From Bradyrhizobium sp. dw_411 (GTDB taxonomy: Bacteria > Pseudomonadota > Alphaproteobacteria > Rhizobiales > Xanthobacteraceae): a stretch of DNA of 64,000 bases. The position numbers were made by a program, and so were the translations under genes. The stretch is taken from contig NZ_JAAVUY010000006.1 in NCBI RefSeq assembly GCF_018449695.1, forward strand, positions 62,001 to 126,000. Reading direction: 5' to 3'. A model generated the notes under the pieces. It was given only the letters and a program-made list of their open reading frames with translations, was not told where the DNA came from and searched no databases. The first letter of the stretch is position 1; every line of letters starts with the position of its first letter. Shown piece by piece: positions 1-8,082 of this stretch.

Positions 1-448
1 CCCGTTGGTCGGCATCTTCAGTTACACGCCAACTCAGATAGAACACCCCGCTTGGCTTGACGATATCGAACATGCGGCGCACCGACGGCGCGATCTGCGC
101 CTGATCGAGATGCATGATCACGGTTTCGCACAGCACATTGTCGGAAGCATTAGCCGCGATGCCGTGAAGCGCAGGCAATTCCGCATGCGCAAACTTCAAT
201 CCGGGATATCGCGAACGCGCTTCCGCCAACAAGCCTTCGGACGCATCGAATCCCGTGGCCGGAAACCCATTCGCGCTCAGCCACGCCACCTCACGCCCGG
301 AGCCGCAGCCGATATCGGCTGACGTGCCGCCGGGGATGAAGAACCGCGCGACGATCTCCTGCAGATCGACCGGCGCGGGCTGCTCGTGCCAATCCTGCGC
401 AAACGCCGCCGCGTCATTGTCATAAGCGGCGAGCGTGAGGCGATCCAT
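1..448 (-). CDS. Class I SAM-dependent methyltransferase, 3' end cut by window edge
   Basis: Reading the minus strand from the ATG at 448 gives an uninterrupted frame to the window edge, about 149 residues. A glycine-rich SAM-binding motif I, ADIGCGSGREVAWL, lies near residue 47, followed by the acidic strand GFDAS near residue 67 and an IVKPSGVFYLSWR stretch near residue 130. This is the usual order of a Rossmann-fold methyltransferase. The substrate cannot be told. The gene starts 7 bases after the glyS stop on the same strand, so it is probably the last visible gene of the glyQ-glyS unit. The C-terminus is missing. Confidence 0.75.
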   Translation of the reverse strand, partial: MDRLTLAAYDNDAAAFAQDWHEQPAPVDLQEIVARFFIPGGTSADIGCGSGREVAWLSANGFPATGFDASEGLLAEARSRYPGLKFAHAELPALHGIAANASDNVLCETVIMHLDQAQIAPSVRRMFDIVKPSGVFYLSWRVTEDADQR

Positions 449-455
449 CGCAGCC

Positions 456-2630
456 TCAATCCTGGATCTTGGAAAAATCCGCCACAGCGCGCGTCGCGGC
501 GCGGATTTCGTTGAGCAGCTTTAAGCGATTTTCACGCACGGCGGCGTTGTCGTCGTTGACCTTCACTTTGTCGAAAAACGCATCGACCGCCGGGCGCAGC
601 TTGGCCATCGCGCTCATCGCCGCGGCAAAGTCTTCTTTCGCCACGGCCGCACCGGCCTCCGCTTTCACCTGATCGATCGCTTTCGCGAGCGTCTTTTCCT
701 CATCGAGACTATAGAGCGCCGCATCCGGCGCGCCATCAAAGGCCTTGCCGTCCTTCTTCTCTTCAATGCGCAGGATATTCGCCGCGCGCTTGGTGCCGGC
801 GAGCAGGTTCTTGCCATCGTCGGTATCGAGAAATTTTCCGAGCGCCTCGACACGGCGGACCACCATCAGGAGATCGTCCTGACCTTCGAGCGCGAAGACG
901 GCGTCGACGAGATCGTGACGCGCGCCCTGGTCGCGGAGTTGGACTTTTAGGCGATCTGAAACAAATACTCGAACGCCTCCTGCGGTCCACGCATCAAAAG
1001 ACGAACTCAACGCCCCCCGAACAGACTCAGCTGGTAACGCCCAACTCTCCACACCTTTGCGAACATGAGCATTGTCTTGAGAGACGAATCCCGCAATTGC
1101 ATGCCCAAAAGCTTCTGCCAACGGAATCCGGAGATCATTGCTGATCAAAATTCTGATTACACCCAGCGCTGCTCTCCGTAGCGCATAAGGGTCCTTGCTT
1201 CCCGTCGGCTTCTCATCGATCGCCCAAAACCCGACCAGCGTATCGATCTTGTCTGCCAATGCTACGGCAACACTCACGGGATCGCTCGGCACGCGATCCG
1301 CCGGCCCCTGCGGCTTGTAATGTTCTTCGCTCGCAGCCGCGACAGACGCATCCTCGCCCTGCGCCAGCGCGTAATACTTGCCCATCAGGCCCTGCAGCTC
1401 CGGGAATTCGCCAACCACTTCGGTCAGCAAATCCGCCTTTGCCAGATGCGCGGCGCGCTTTGTCTTTTCGACGTCGGCGCCGACCAAGGGCGCGATCTCG
1501 GCCGCCAGTCGTTCGATACGCTTGATGCGCTCGCCCTGCGTGCCGAGCTTTTCGTGAAACACGATGCCGTCGAATTTCGGCAGCCGGTCTTCCAGCTTGG
1601 TCTTCAGATCGGTCTGGTAGAAAAACTTCGCGTCGCTCAGCCGCGCGCGTATCACGCGCTCGTTGCCGGCAACGATGGCCTTGCCGCCGTCCGACGCTTC
1701 GATGTTGGCGGTGAGGATGAATTTGTTGGTCAGCTTGCCCGTCTTGGGATCGCTGACCACAAAGCATTTCTGGTTGTTGCGGATCGTAGCCCGGATCACC
1801 TCGCCCGGGATCGACAGGAACGCCTCGTCGAACGAGCCCATCAGCACAACAGGCCATTCGACCAGTCCTGCGACTTCATCGAGCAGCACTTGATCCTCGA
1901 CCAGCTCAAATCCCTGCGCGAAGGCGAGCTGCTTGGCGTCAGCCAGGATGATGTCCTTGCGGGCCTGCGGATCGAGCACGACCTTCGCGGCCTTCAGCTT
2001 GGCCTCGTAATCCTCGAAGCGGCGCACGCTGATCGGCGCCGGCGCCATGAAGCGATGGCCATAGGTGGTCTGGCCCGCCTCGATGCCCGCAACGTCGAAT
2101 TTCACCACGTCAGGCTCTTCGGTCTCGATGCCGAAGGTGGCGATGATGGTGTGCAGCGGCCGCACCCATTGCAGCGCGCCTGGCTTGGCCGAGCGCTCGC
2201 CCCAGCGCATCGATTTCGGCCACGGGAAAGTCCTGACAATCACCGGCAGCATGTCGGCGAGCGCGTCGAGCGTGGCGCGGCCGGGCTTTTCGATCAGCGC
2301 GATATAGAAATCGCCCTTCTTCGGATCGCGCTGGATCTTGGCTTCGTCGAGCGAGGCGAGACCCGTCGCTTTGAGAAAGCCCTGGATGGCCGCGTCCGGC
2401 CCGCCGACCCGCGGTCCCTTGCGCTCTTCCTTCAGGTCGGATTGCCGCGCGGGAATGCCATGCACCGTCAGCGCCAGCCGCCGCGGCGTCGCGAACGCCT
2501 TGGCGCCTTCATAGACCAGCCCCTCGGCCACCAGCTTGTCGGTGACCATGCGTCGCAGATCATCCGCCGCCTTCGCCTGCATCCGCGCGGGAATTTCTTC
2601 GGAGAATAATTCGAGGAGAAGATCGGGCAT
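456..2630 (-). CDS. glyS: Glycyl-tRNA synthetase beta subunit
   Basis: GlyS pairs with GlyQ in the bacterial alpha2beta2 enzyme that charges tRNA-Gly. The 724-residue product starts [17 protein letters not shown], the typical beta-subunit N-terminus. It carries the family signature [19 protein letters not shown] near residues 403-421 and [20 protein letters not shown] further on. The C-terminal half holds the anticodon-binding-like helices. The start overlaps the stop of the upstream DUF559 gene by one base (TGATG), so translation may be coupled. The intruding DUF559 gene separates it from glyQ, which normally lies directly upstream. The length is close to that of the family. Confidence 0.97.
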   Translation of the reverse strand: MPDLLLELFSEEIPARMQAKAADDLRRMVTDKLVAEGLVYEGAKAFATPRRLALTVHGIPARQSDLKEERKGPRVGGPDAAIQGFLKATGLASLDEAKIQRDPKKGDFYIALIEKPGRATLDALADMLPVIVRTFPWPKSMRWGERSAKPGALQWVRPLHTIIATFGIETEEPDVVKFDVAGIEAGQTTYGHRFMAPAPISVRRFEDYEAKLKAAKVVLDPQARKDIILADAKQLAFAQGFELVEDQVLLDEVAGLVEWPVVLMGSFDEAFLSIPGEVIRATIRNNQKCFVVSDPKTGKLTNKFILTANIEASDGGKAIVAGNERVIRARLSDAKFFYQTDLKTKLEDRLPKFDGIVFHEKLGTQGERIKRIERLAAEIAPLVGADVEKTKRAAHLAKADLLTEVVGEFPELQGLMGKYYALAQGEDASVAAASEEHYKPQGPADRVPSDPVSVAVALADKIDTLVGFWAIDEKPTGSKDPYALRRAALGVIRILISNDLRIPLAEAFGHAIAGFVSQDNAHVRKGVESWALPAESVRGALSSSFDAWTAGGVRVFVSDRLKVQLRDQGARHDLVDAVFALEGQDDLLMVVRRVEALGKFLDTDDGKNLLAGTKRAANILRIEEKKDGKAFDGAPDAALYSLDEEKTLAKAIDQVKAEAGAAVAKEDFAAAMSAMAKLRPAVDAFFDKVKVNDDNAAVRENRLKLLNEIRAATRAVADFSKIQD

Positions 2631-3073
2631 CAGTTGCGCTCTTTGCGAGGACGTCGTGGCGCACGCTGGCGCGGCTCCCCTCCCCCTTGCGGGGAGGGGT
2701 CGGGGGTGGGGGGCAACCCGCGCTGAATTTCGCTGAGTACCCCTTCAAGGTTGCCAAGCACATCGTTGTTCCAGAAACGCAAAACACGATATCCGGCGGC
2801 CTCAATTGTGCGCGTGCGCTGTGCGTCCGCTGCCTGCTGCCAACTATGCTGTCCGCCATCGAGTTCGATGACGAGCTTCGCCTTGCGGCTGGCGAAATCA
2901 ACGATAAACGGACCGATAACGGCTTGTCGTCGAAAATGCGAACCCACTAACGCAATGTCATGGCGAAGCCGCTGCCAAAGCACGCGCTCGGCATCGGTCG
3001 GCTGCGCGCGCATCCGGCGCGCAAACTCTTGCTGGCGGTCATCCATCGCGCTGGATTCAATCATATAGTTCAT
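2630..3073 (-). CDS. DUF559 endonuclease-like protein inserted between glyQ and glyS
   Basis: The product has about 147 residues from the ATG at 3073 (other in-frame ATGs at 3064 and 3046). It contains the DUF559 core: [12 protein letters not shown], the strand [21 protein letters not shown] with its Vsr-like acidic residues, and [22 protein letters not shown]559 proteins belong to the very-short-patch-repair/restriction endonuclease-like fold, but their role is not established. The C-terminal tail, [17 protein letters not shown], is encoded by a 39-bp palindromic element at 2674-2712 whose exact inverted copy lies upstream at 3084-3122. The reading frame could extend to 3382, but that part lies antisense-like over repeats and glyQ and is not credible. 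Confidence 0.85.
   Translation of the reverse strand: MNYMIESSAMDDRQQEFARRMRAQPTDAERVLWQRLRHDIALVGSHFRRQAVIGPFIVDFASRKAKLVIELDGGQHSWQQAADAQRTRTIEAAGYRVLRFWNNDVLGNLEGVLSEIQRGLPPTPDPSPQGGGEPRQRAPRRPRKERN
2674..2712. repeat. Left 39-bp inverted repeat flanking the DUF559 gene
   Basis: The 39 bases beginning GCTCCCCTCCCCCTTGCGGG are the exact reverse complement of 3084-3122. The element contains its own CCCCTCCCC / GGGGAGGGG hairpin. It lies inside the DUF559 coding frame and encodes a Pro/Gly-rich tail. Confidence 0.9.
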
Positions 3074-3083
3074 CGCCTGTAGA

Positions 3084-3122
3084 CCCCCACCCCCGACCCC
3101 TCCCCGCAAGGGGGAGGGGAGC
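3084..3122. repeat. Right 39-bp inverted repeat flanking the DUF559 gene
   Basis: This is the exact reverse complement of 2674-2712 and ends 11 bases before the DUF559 start codon in the direction of transcription. With the left copy it brackets a segment of about 370 bp holding most of the DUF559 frame. Confidence 0.9.
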
Positions 3123-3182
3123 AGAGGCGTCACCGAATCTGAAAAACCCAACTTCGAAAACCGCCGGCTGATCACCCCACCC

Positions 3183-3229
3183 CGCTCGCCCAAGCATGGG
3201 CGAGCGACCCTCCCCCTCAAGGGGAGGGT
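3183..3229. repeat. Two adjacent hairpins covering the glyQ stop codon
   Basis: CGCTCGCCC and GGGCGAGCG pair around a 6-base loop (3183-3206). ACCCTCCCC and GGGGAGGGT pair around a 5-base loop (3207-3229). The glyQ stop codon (3217-3219) falls in the second loop, so the repeat supplies the last residues of GlyQ (SSPSP). It may also slow or attenuate read-through into the DUF559 and glyS genes. Its base composition matches the 39-bp repeats nearby. Confidence 0.8.
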
Positions 3230-4164
3230 GAAGAACCCGCCCCGCCTGCTTCCGTGTGCACCCACGCCTCGCCGCAAGCCTTCGCGAGTTCGCGCACGCG
3301 CATGATGTAGCTTTGCCGTTCGGTCACCGAGATCACGCCGCGGGCGTCGAGCAAATTGAACACATGGCTGGCCTTGATGCACTGGTCATAGGCCGGCAGC
3401 GCCATCAGATGTGCTTCGCGCTTGCCGTCTTTCCAGCCGGCCTCGAGATATTTCCTGCAGGCTTCCTCGGCCATCGAGAATTGCTTGAACAGCATGTCGG
3501 CGTCGGAGTGTTCGAAATTGTGCCGCGAATATTCCTGCTCGGCCTGCAGGAACACGTCGCCATAGCTGACACGGTCATTGCCGTCGCGGCCGTTGAAATT
3601 GAGGTCGTAGACGCGGTCGACGCCCTGCACATACATCGCGAGCCGCTCGAGCCCGTAAGTAAGCTCGCCCGCGACCGGCGCGCATTCGACACCCGCGACC
3701 TGCTGGAAGTAAGTGAACTGCGACACTTCCATGCCGTCGCACCAGCATTCCCAGCCCAGCCCCCACGCGCCGAGCGTCGGGCTTTCCCAGTCGTCCTCGA
3801 CAAAGCGAATATCATGCAGATGCGAATCGACGCCGATCGCGGCAAGCGATTTCAGATAGAGGTCCTGGATATCAGGCGGCGACGGCTTCAGGATCACCTG
3901 AAACTGGTAATAATGCTGCAGCCGGTTGGGATTTTCGCCGTAGCGGCCATCCTTCGGCCGTCGCGATGGCTGCACATAGGCCGCGTTCCAGCGCTTGGGG
4001 CCAAGCGCGCGCAGCGTGGTGGCGGGATGAAAGGTGCCGGCGCCCACTTCCATGTCGTAGGGTTGCAGGATCACGCAGCCGTAATCCGCCCAATAACGCT
4101 GCAGCGTCAGGATCAGTCCCTGGAACGAGCGTTCCGGGCGCATGTGTGGAGGCAGGGAATCCAT
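3217..4164 (-). CDS. glyQ: Glycyl-tRNA synthetase alpha subunit
   Basis: This is the catalytic class II subunit of tetrameric GlyRS. The 315-residue product shows near-invariant GlyQ stretches: [20 protein letters not shown] near residue 39, [17 protein letters not shown] near residue 80, and [19 protein letters not shown] near residue 137. A second ATG (MRPERSF, residue 8) could also be the start. The C-terminal tail GGAGSSPSP is coded by an intergenic-type hairpin repeat, which suggests that the original stop was lost to repeat insertion. It is transcribed on the minus strand ahead of the DUF559 and glyS genes. Confidence 0.97.
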   Translation of the reverse strand: MDSLPPHMRPERSFQGLILTLQRYWADYGCVILQPYDMEVGAGTFHPATTLRALGPKRWNAAYVQPSRRPKDGRYGENPNRLQHYYQFQVILKPSPPDIQDLYLKSLAAIGVDSHLHDIRFVEDDWESPTLGAWGLGWECWCDGMEVSQFTYFQQVAGVECAPVAGELTYGLERLAMYVQGVDRVYDLNFNGRDGNDRVSYGDVFLQAEQEYSRHNFEHSDADMLFKQFSMAEEACRKYLEAGWKDGKREAHLMALPAYDQCIKASHVFNLLDARGVISVTERQSYIMRVRELAKACGEAWVHTEAGGAGSSPSP

Positions 4165-4246
4165 CGTCGGGTCAGGTCTTCGCGAGGGGGGTCAGAGACG
4201 CGCGGGACCGTATCGGCGGCGGACCGGGGAATCAAGGCGAGCAGTT

Positions 4247-4456
4247 TCAGCCCGGGCGATAGGCGCCGGTGATGGGATCGCGCCGCAGGGTCGGAATATC
4301 GTGCGACCGGGAGGTCTCCGCGACCCGCACGCGACGAGCCTCGTCCAATTCCAGATTGATTCGTACGGCTGTCCGGTAGGCCCAGCGAACCACGGCCAGC
4401 CCACCCAAGGCGCCCGCGAATGCGATAAGCGGCGGCATCGGTCGATCCTTGTCCAT
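4247..4456 (-). CDS. Small conserved-looking membrane-anchored protein
   Basis: The 69-residue frame begins MDKDRPMPPLIAFAGALGG (a second ATG at residue 7 may be the real start). It has one hydrophobic segment at about residues 9-25, then a charged tail with VRINLELDEARRVR and ending ITGAYRPG. It lies between sppA and glyQ on the same strand with small gaps. I recognise no family. The single membrane segment and position in the operon-like run favour a real gene. Confidence 0.6.
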   Translation of the reverse strand: MDKDRPMPPLIAFAGALGGLAVVRWAYRTAVRINLELDEARRVRVAETSRSHDIPTLRRDPITGAYRPG

Positions 4457-4544
4457 TCGTCACGCCCCACTTCCACATTCTCTCCCAAGCGGGCCCGGTC
4501 CGCAATTGACATCTCCGAGACCAAATAACGCGGGCAATCCGCCC

Positions 4545-5450
4545 TCAAAACCCGAATTTGGCCCAAATTGCCCGGGTTTCCAGCGCTGAAATCACCTCCT
4601 CCGGCAGGCCGGGAAGCGCCTCCAGCGAGGCCACTGTTCCCGCTGAGCGGCGGCCGAGCAGGCCGGACAGCATCCCGCTCGCCGGCGCGATCACCGGCGT
4701 CAGCACCTTGTCGCCGTAGCGGGCCTTCAGGGTCGAACGCAGATCGCCGATCGCGTCGGCAAGACCCAATGAAATCGAAGTCTCGCCCGCCCAATATTCG
4801 CCGGTGAACAGCACATCCTCTGCGCCCTTGAGGCGCGAACCCCGGCTCTCTTTCACCAGCGCGATGAAGATGGCGTGGATCTCGCGCTGAAGCGCTTTCA
4901 CGCGCGCGACGTCGTCGGGGTTTTCCGGCAGGAACGGATCGAGCATCGCCTTGTGCGCGCCGGCCGTATACAGCCGCCGCTCGACGCCCACCTTCTTGAT
5001 CAGCTCCTGAAATCCGAAGGAACCGCCGACCACGCCGATCGAGCCCAAAATCGAAGACGGATCGCAGAATATTTCATCGCCCGCGCACGCAATCATATAG
5101 CCGCCCGAGGCCGCGACATCCTCGACGAACACCAGCACCGGCAGCTTCTTTTCCGCAGCGAGTTGCCGGATGCGCAAATAGATCTGGCGTGACTGTACCG
5201 GAGAGCCACCGGGCGAATTGATCACCAGCGCGACGGCCTTGGCGTTCTTGGTCGCGAAGGCACGCTCGAGCGTGCGGGCGACGCCGGCCAGCGACATGCC
5301 CGGCCGCAGCGGCGTCACCGCGCCAATCACGCCCGACAGCCGGACCACAGGCACCACCGCGGTTCCGCGCCGCAGACGTGCCGGAAGCCATTCCATCAAC
5401 CGGTCGATCAGGCCGGGCGATTTCCCGGAAGGTGCCGTCTGTTCCATCAT
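4545..5450 (-). CDS. sppA: S49 family peptidase, short SppA type
   Basis: This is a signal-peptide-peptidase-type serine protease of 301 residues. The Ser nucleophile context AASGGYMIACAGDEIFCD lies near residue 113. The downstream Lys of the Ser/Lys dyad is in the segment LYTAGAHKAMLDPF near residue 168. LVINSPGGSPVQSRQIY near residue 77 is the oxyanion-region motif. There is no clear N-terminal membrane helix, unlike longer SppA forms, so it may be cytoplasmic or peripheral. It lies upstream of the small 4247-4456 gene and glyQ on the same strand. Confidence 0.9.
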   Translation of the reverse strand: MMEQTAPSGKSPGLIDRLMEWLPARLRRGTAVVPVVRLSGVIGAVTPLRPGMSLAGVARTLERAFATKNAKAVALVINSPGGSPVQSRQIYLRIRQLAAEKKLPVLVFVEDVAASGGYMIACAGDEIFCDPSSILGSIGVVGGSFGFQELIKKVGVERRLYTAGAHKAMLDPFLPENPDDVARVKALQREIHAIFIALVKESRGSRLKGAEDVLFTGEYWAGETSISLGLADAIGDLRSTLKARYGDKVLTPVIAPASGMLSGLLGRRSAGTVASLEALPGLPEEVISALETRAIWAKFGF

Positions 5451-5559
5451 GCCGTTACCTCAAAGTTAACGCTTTCTTATCACGCGACTGTCATTGAACT
5501 GGGGGATCACCTTTTGCATTACCGTGCTAGTTGGAATGCACGATGCAGCGGAGACAGTC

Positions 5560-5661
5560 ATGAAAATTTATCTGCTGATGGTGCTGATCGGTAGCCTTTT
5601 GACGGCGATCCACTTCACTTCCGCGCCGGAGCAGCAGCGCTCCAAGTCGCTTCCCCAATAA
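5560..5661 (+). CDS. Very small membrane peptide (33 aa)
   Basis: ATG at 5560, product MKIYLLMVLIGSLLTAIHFT followed by a short polar tail ending in PQ. The peptide is almost entirely one hydrophobic segment. A purine-rich GGAGACA precedes the ATG. The stop codon lies in the first unit of a 16-bp tandem repeat. Peptides of this type are easily missed. Without comparison to relatives the call stays tentative. Confidence 0.5.
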   Translation: MKIYLLMVLIGSLLTAIHFTSAPEQQRSKSLPQ

Positions 5662-5712
5662 GTCACTTCCCCAATAAGTCGCTTCCCCAATAAGCAAGTC
5701 ACTTCCGCAATA
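5645..5712. repeat. 16-bp tandem repeat, about four copies
   Basis: The unit AGTCGCTTCCCCAATA occurs at 5645-5660, 5661-5676 (one change) and 5677-5692. A fourth copy with a further change lies at 5697-5712 after a 4-base spacer. The array begins over the stop codon of the small peptide gene and ends just beyond the 3' end of the convergent methyltransferase gene, so it fills the space between them. Confidence 0.9.
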
Positions 5713-5722
5713 ATCTTGTCCG

Positions 5723-6490
5723 CTATAGCGTCGCCAGCGGCAATACCCCCTTTCCCGCTAAAATGTCCTGCACCTGCCGATTGGGCGTTGCAGCCTCATC
5801 ATTAAGTATCAGCGCGGCGTGCAGCCGCAGCGGCGCCTTGCCGCCCTTGATAGCGCGAACCAGCACCCGTATCGCCGGGGACGCCGCATCGCCATGAACC
5901 GGCAAGATCGCAAGACTGCCAAAACCGCGATCGAGCGCCGCCAGCAGTTCGGCCAGACCGTCCGCACGCCAGATCATGGTGAGGACGCCACCGGACTTCA
6001 GCATCCGCCGCGCGGCGTGAATCCAGCCCTCCAGCGTCGCATCGCTCGCCACATGCGCAATCTCGCGCGATTTGTCCGGCGAGGCGCGGTGGCGCGCGGC
6101 GTCGTTGAACGGCGGATTCATCAAGACAACATCGGCGCTGTCTGGAGCCATCCCCGCGCCGGCAAACTCGCCCGCGCCGGACATCACATCCAGCACCACG
6201 ACCTCGGCCGCGATCCCATTGGCCGCGGCGTTGCCGCGCGCCAGCTCCGCCAGCGCCGCGTCGATTTCAACCAGAACGAGTTCTATCCCGGGCACTCTTT
6301 TGGCGAGCGCCAGCCCCGCCGCGCCGACCCCGGCCCCCAACTCAACCACACGATCGCTTGATCGAGCCGAGGTCGCCGCCGCCAGCAAAATCGCATCGTG
6401 GCCGGCGCGGTGACCTGATTTGAGCTGCCGCAAGCGTAGTTTCCCGCCGAGAAACCCGTCCTCGGTGAAGGGGCCACCTGGCTCAGTCAT
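5723..6490 (-). CDS. TrmN6/YfiC-like N6-adenine methyltransferase
   Basis: About 255 residues from the ATG at 6490 (MTEPGGPFTEDGFLGGKLRLRQ); an upstream extension is possible but would overlap most of the DUF2007 gene. The SAM-binding motif VVELGAGVGAAGLALA is near residue 48 and the catalytic NPPF motif in VVLMNPPFNDAARH near residue 124. The family modifies adenine in tRNA (TrmN6) or other RNA/protein substrates. The N-terminal QLKSGHRAGHDAILLAAA stretch matches the TrmN6 class. Its start overlaps the DUF2007 stop by 8 bases, indicating a two-gene operon. Confidence 0.85.
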   Translation of the reverse strand: MTEPGGPFTEDGFLGGKLRLRQLKSGHRAGHDAILLAAATSARSSDRVVELGAGVGAAGLALAKRVPGIELVLVEIDAALAELARGNAAANGIAAEVVVLDVMSGAGEFAGAGMAPDSADVVLMNPPFNDAARHRASPDKSREIAHVASDATLEGWIHAARRMLKSGGVLTMIWRADGLAELLAALDRGFGSLAILPVHGDAASPAIRVLVRAIKGGKAPLRLHAALILNDEAATPNRQVQDILAGKGVLPLATL

Positions 6491-6710
6491 CGGCCCGCAG
6501 CTCGTGGGACAGGCCGGCATCGCGCAGAATCTGGCGTGCCGCGCGATTATCGTCCTCATGGACCAGAATCCGGCGCGGAAGCACCCCCAGCGAGCCCTCG
6601 ATAATGCTCATATTCTGGTCCAGCACCAGATGATGGATATTCGCGCCGTCGAGCAGCGCGCCGATGGCTGAAACCAGCACGATATCGTTGGTCCGAACCA
6701 ATTCCCGCAC
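6483..6710 (-). CDS. DUF2007 family small protein
   Basis: The 75-residue product starts at a GTG (6710) preceded by AAAGGAGAGCCAAAG. It begins VRELVRTNDIVLVSAIGALL and contains HHLVLDQNMSIIEGSLGVLP and HEDDNRAARQILRDAGL. This is the pattern of DUF2007 (annotated as putative signal-transducing proteins, function unknown; ferredoxin-like fold). It overlaps the downstream methyltransferase gene by 8 bases. The pairing with a TrmN6-like gene is compatible with co-expression only. Confidence 0.85.
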   Translation of the reverse strand: MRELVRTNDIVLVSAIGALLDGANIHHLVLDQNMSIIEGSLGVLPRRILVHEDDNRAARQILRDAGLSHELRADD

Positions 6711-6854
6711 CTTTGGCTCTCCTTTATCGATTTTATCGGCCGGCCGCGACGGCTTGTGACGCGTGTTATCGCCTTCGCGCCCTTGCCGCGCTAGCCGGCA
6801 CTTTCTATTGTTATATCCGAGGATAGAGCCAATTGGGCAAATGTGGAGACCAGC

Positions 6855-7865
6855 GTGGCGGTTATTGTACCCTTCGAAAGCCCCTCGAACGCTTCGATAG
6901 ATCAGCTGGTCGAGCTTGTCGCGACCGATATGGCGCGTGTCAACGCCACCATCCTGTCGCGAACCGGCTCGGAAGTCACCATGATCCCCGAGGTCGCCAA
7001 CCACCTGATTTCCTCAGGCGGCAAGCGGCTGCGCCCGATGCTGACGCTGGCGATGGCCAACCTGACCGGCTACACCGGCGACGGCCATATCAAGCTCGCC
7101 GCCTCGGTCGAGTTCATGCACACCGCCACCCTGCTGCATGACGACGTGGTCGACGAAAGCGAACTGCGGCGCGGCAAATTGTCCGCGCGCATGCTGTGGG
7201 GCAATGAGGCCAGCGTGCTGGTCGGCGACTTCCTGCTCGGCCAGGCCTTTCGCATGATGGTCGAGGTCGGCTCGCTGCGCGCGCTCGACATTCTGTCATC
7301 GGCCGCGGCGACCATCGCCGAGGGCGAAGTGATGCAACTCGCCGCGGCGAAAAACACCGCGACCACCGAGGACGAATATCTCGCGGTGATCCGCGGCAAG
7401 ACCGCCGAATTGTTCGCGGCGGCCTGCGAAGTCGGCCCCGTGATCGCCAATCGCCCGAAGGCCGAACAGACCGCCTGCCGCTCGGTCGGCATGAATCTCG
7501 GCATCGCCTTCCAGCTGGTGGACGATGTGCTCGACTATGGCGGCAAGGCCGCCAAGCTCGGCAAGAACATCGGCGACGATTTCCGCGAGGGCAAGATCAC
7601 GCTGCCGGTGGTGCTGGCGTTCCGCCGCGGCAATGACAGCGAGCGGACGTTCTGGGTCAATGCGCTGGAGCGCGGCGAGATCGGCGACGGCGATCTCGAT
7701 CACGCCATCGGTTTGATGACCAAGCACCGCGCGCTCGAGGACACCATCAGCCGCGCCCAGCATTACGGCGCGATGGCGGTCGATGCGCTGGCGCTGTTTC
7801 CCGCCTCGCCGATGAAGACCGCGCTGGAACAGGTGGTCGCGTTCTGCCTGGCGAGATCGCATTGA
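6855..7865 (+). CDS. Polyprenyl (octa-/decaprenyl) diphosphate synthase
   Basis: This trans-isoprenyl diphosphate synthase builds the long side chain of ubiquinone by chain elongation with IPP. In the 336-residue product the first aspartate-rich motif is LLHDDVVDESELRRGK (near residue 95) and the second is QLVDDVLDYGG (near residue 220). GGKRLRPML lies near residue 55. I chose the GTG at 6855 because GGAG lies 6 bases upstream; an in-frame GTG at 6843 would add four residues. The alphaproteobacterial product is usually decaprenyl (Q-10), but chain length cannot be read safely by eye. It diverges from the DUF2007 gene. Confidence 0.93.
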   Translation: MAVIVPFESPSNASIDQLVELVATDMARVNATILSRTGSEVTMIPEVANHLISSGGKRLRPMLTLAMANLTGYTGDGHIKLAASVEFMHTATLLHDDVVDESELRRGKLSARMLWGNEASVLVGDFLLGQAFRMMVEVGSLRALDILSSAAATIAEGEVMQLAAAKNTATTEDEYLAVIRGKTAELFAAACEVGPVIANRPKAEQTACRSVGMNLGIAFQLVDDVLDYGGKAAKLGKNIGDDFREGKITLPVVLAFRRGNDSERTFWVNALERGEIGDGDLDHAIGLMTKHRALEDTISRAQHYGAMAVDALALFPASPMKTALEQVVAFCLARSH

Positions 7866-7874
7866 AATGAAAAC

Positions 7875-7959
7875 GTAGGGTGGGCAAAGCGAAGCGTGCC
7901 CACCAAATTGCGTCGGACCTAAATGGTGGGCACGGCGAAGACGCCTTTGCCCACCCTAC
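7875..7959. repeat. Palindromic GTAGGGTGGGCAAAG repeat
   Basis: This element begins GTAGGGTGGGCAAAGCGAAG and ends with the complementary CTTTGCCCACCCTAC. It is related to the elements at 26496-26590 and 27206-27294, so the family has at least three copies in this window. It lies downstream of the polyprenyl synthase gene and could fold as a long hairpin in RNA. Confidence 0.9.
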
Positions 7960-7986
7960 AAAAGATTTTGCGAGCGATGACAGAAC

Positions 7987-8066
7987 GTAGGATGGGTGGA
8001 GCGTAGCGATACCCATCAATGGCTTGCGAGGAGTCGATGGGTTTCGCTGCGCTCAACCCATCCTAC
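7987..8066. repeat. Palindromic GTAGGATGGG repeat
   Basis: This second element begins GTAGGATGGGTGGAGCG and ends CGCTCAACCCATCCTAC. It has the same architecture as the GTAGGGTGGGC family but a different stem sequence. It lies just 3' of ispE, between convergent genes. Confidence 0.85.
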
Positions 8067-8082
8067 AAATGTCAAAGGCCTC

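Noticed and set aside
1320..2609. 429-codon frame on the plus strand opposite glyS
   Set aside because: It is the mirror of a GC-rich real gene: the product is rich in Arg, Leu and His without motifs, and glyS on the other strand is certain.
3074..3382. N-terminal extension of the DUF559 frame to 3382
   Set aside because: It runs through hairpin repeats and into glyQ out of frame, and the product lacks protein-like features; the ATG at 3073 fits the domain start.
5645..5712. Short CRISPR-like array at 5645-5712
   Set aside because: The units are contiguous 16-bp tandem repeats without spacers.
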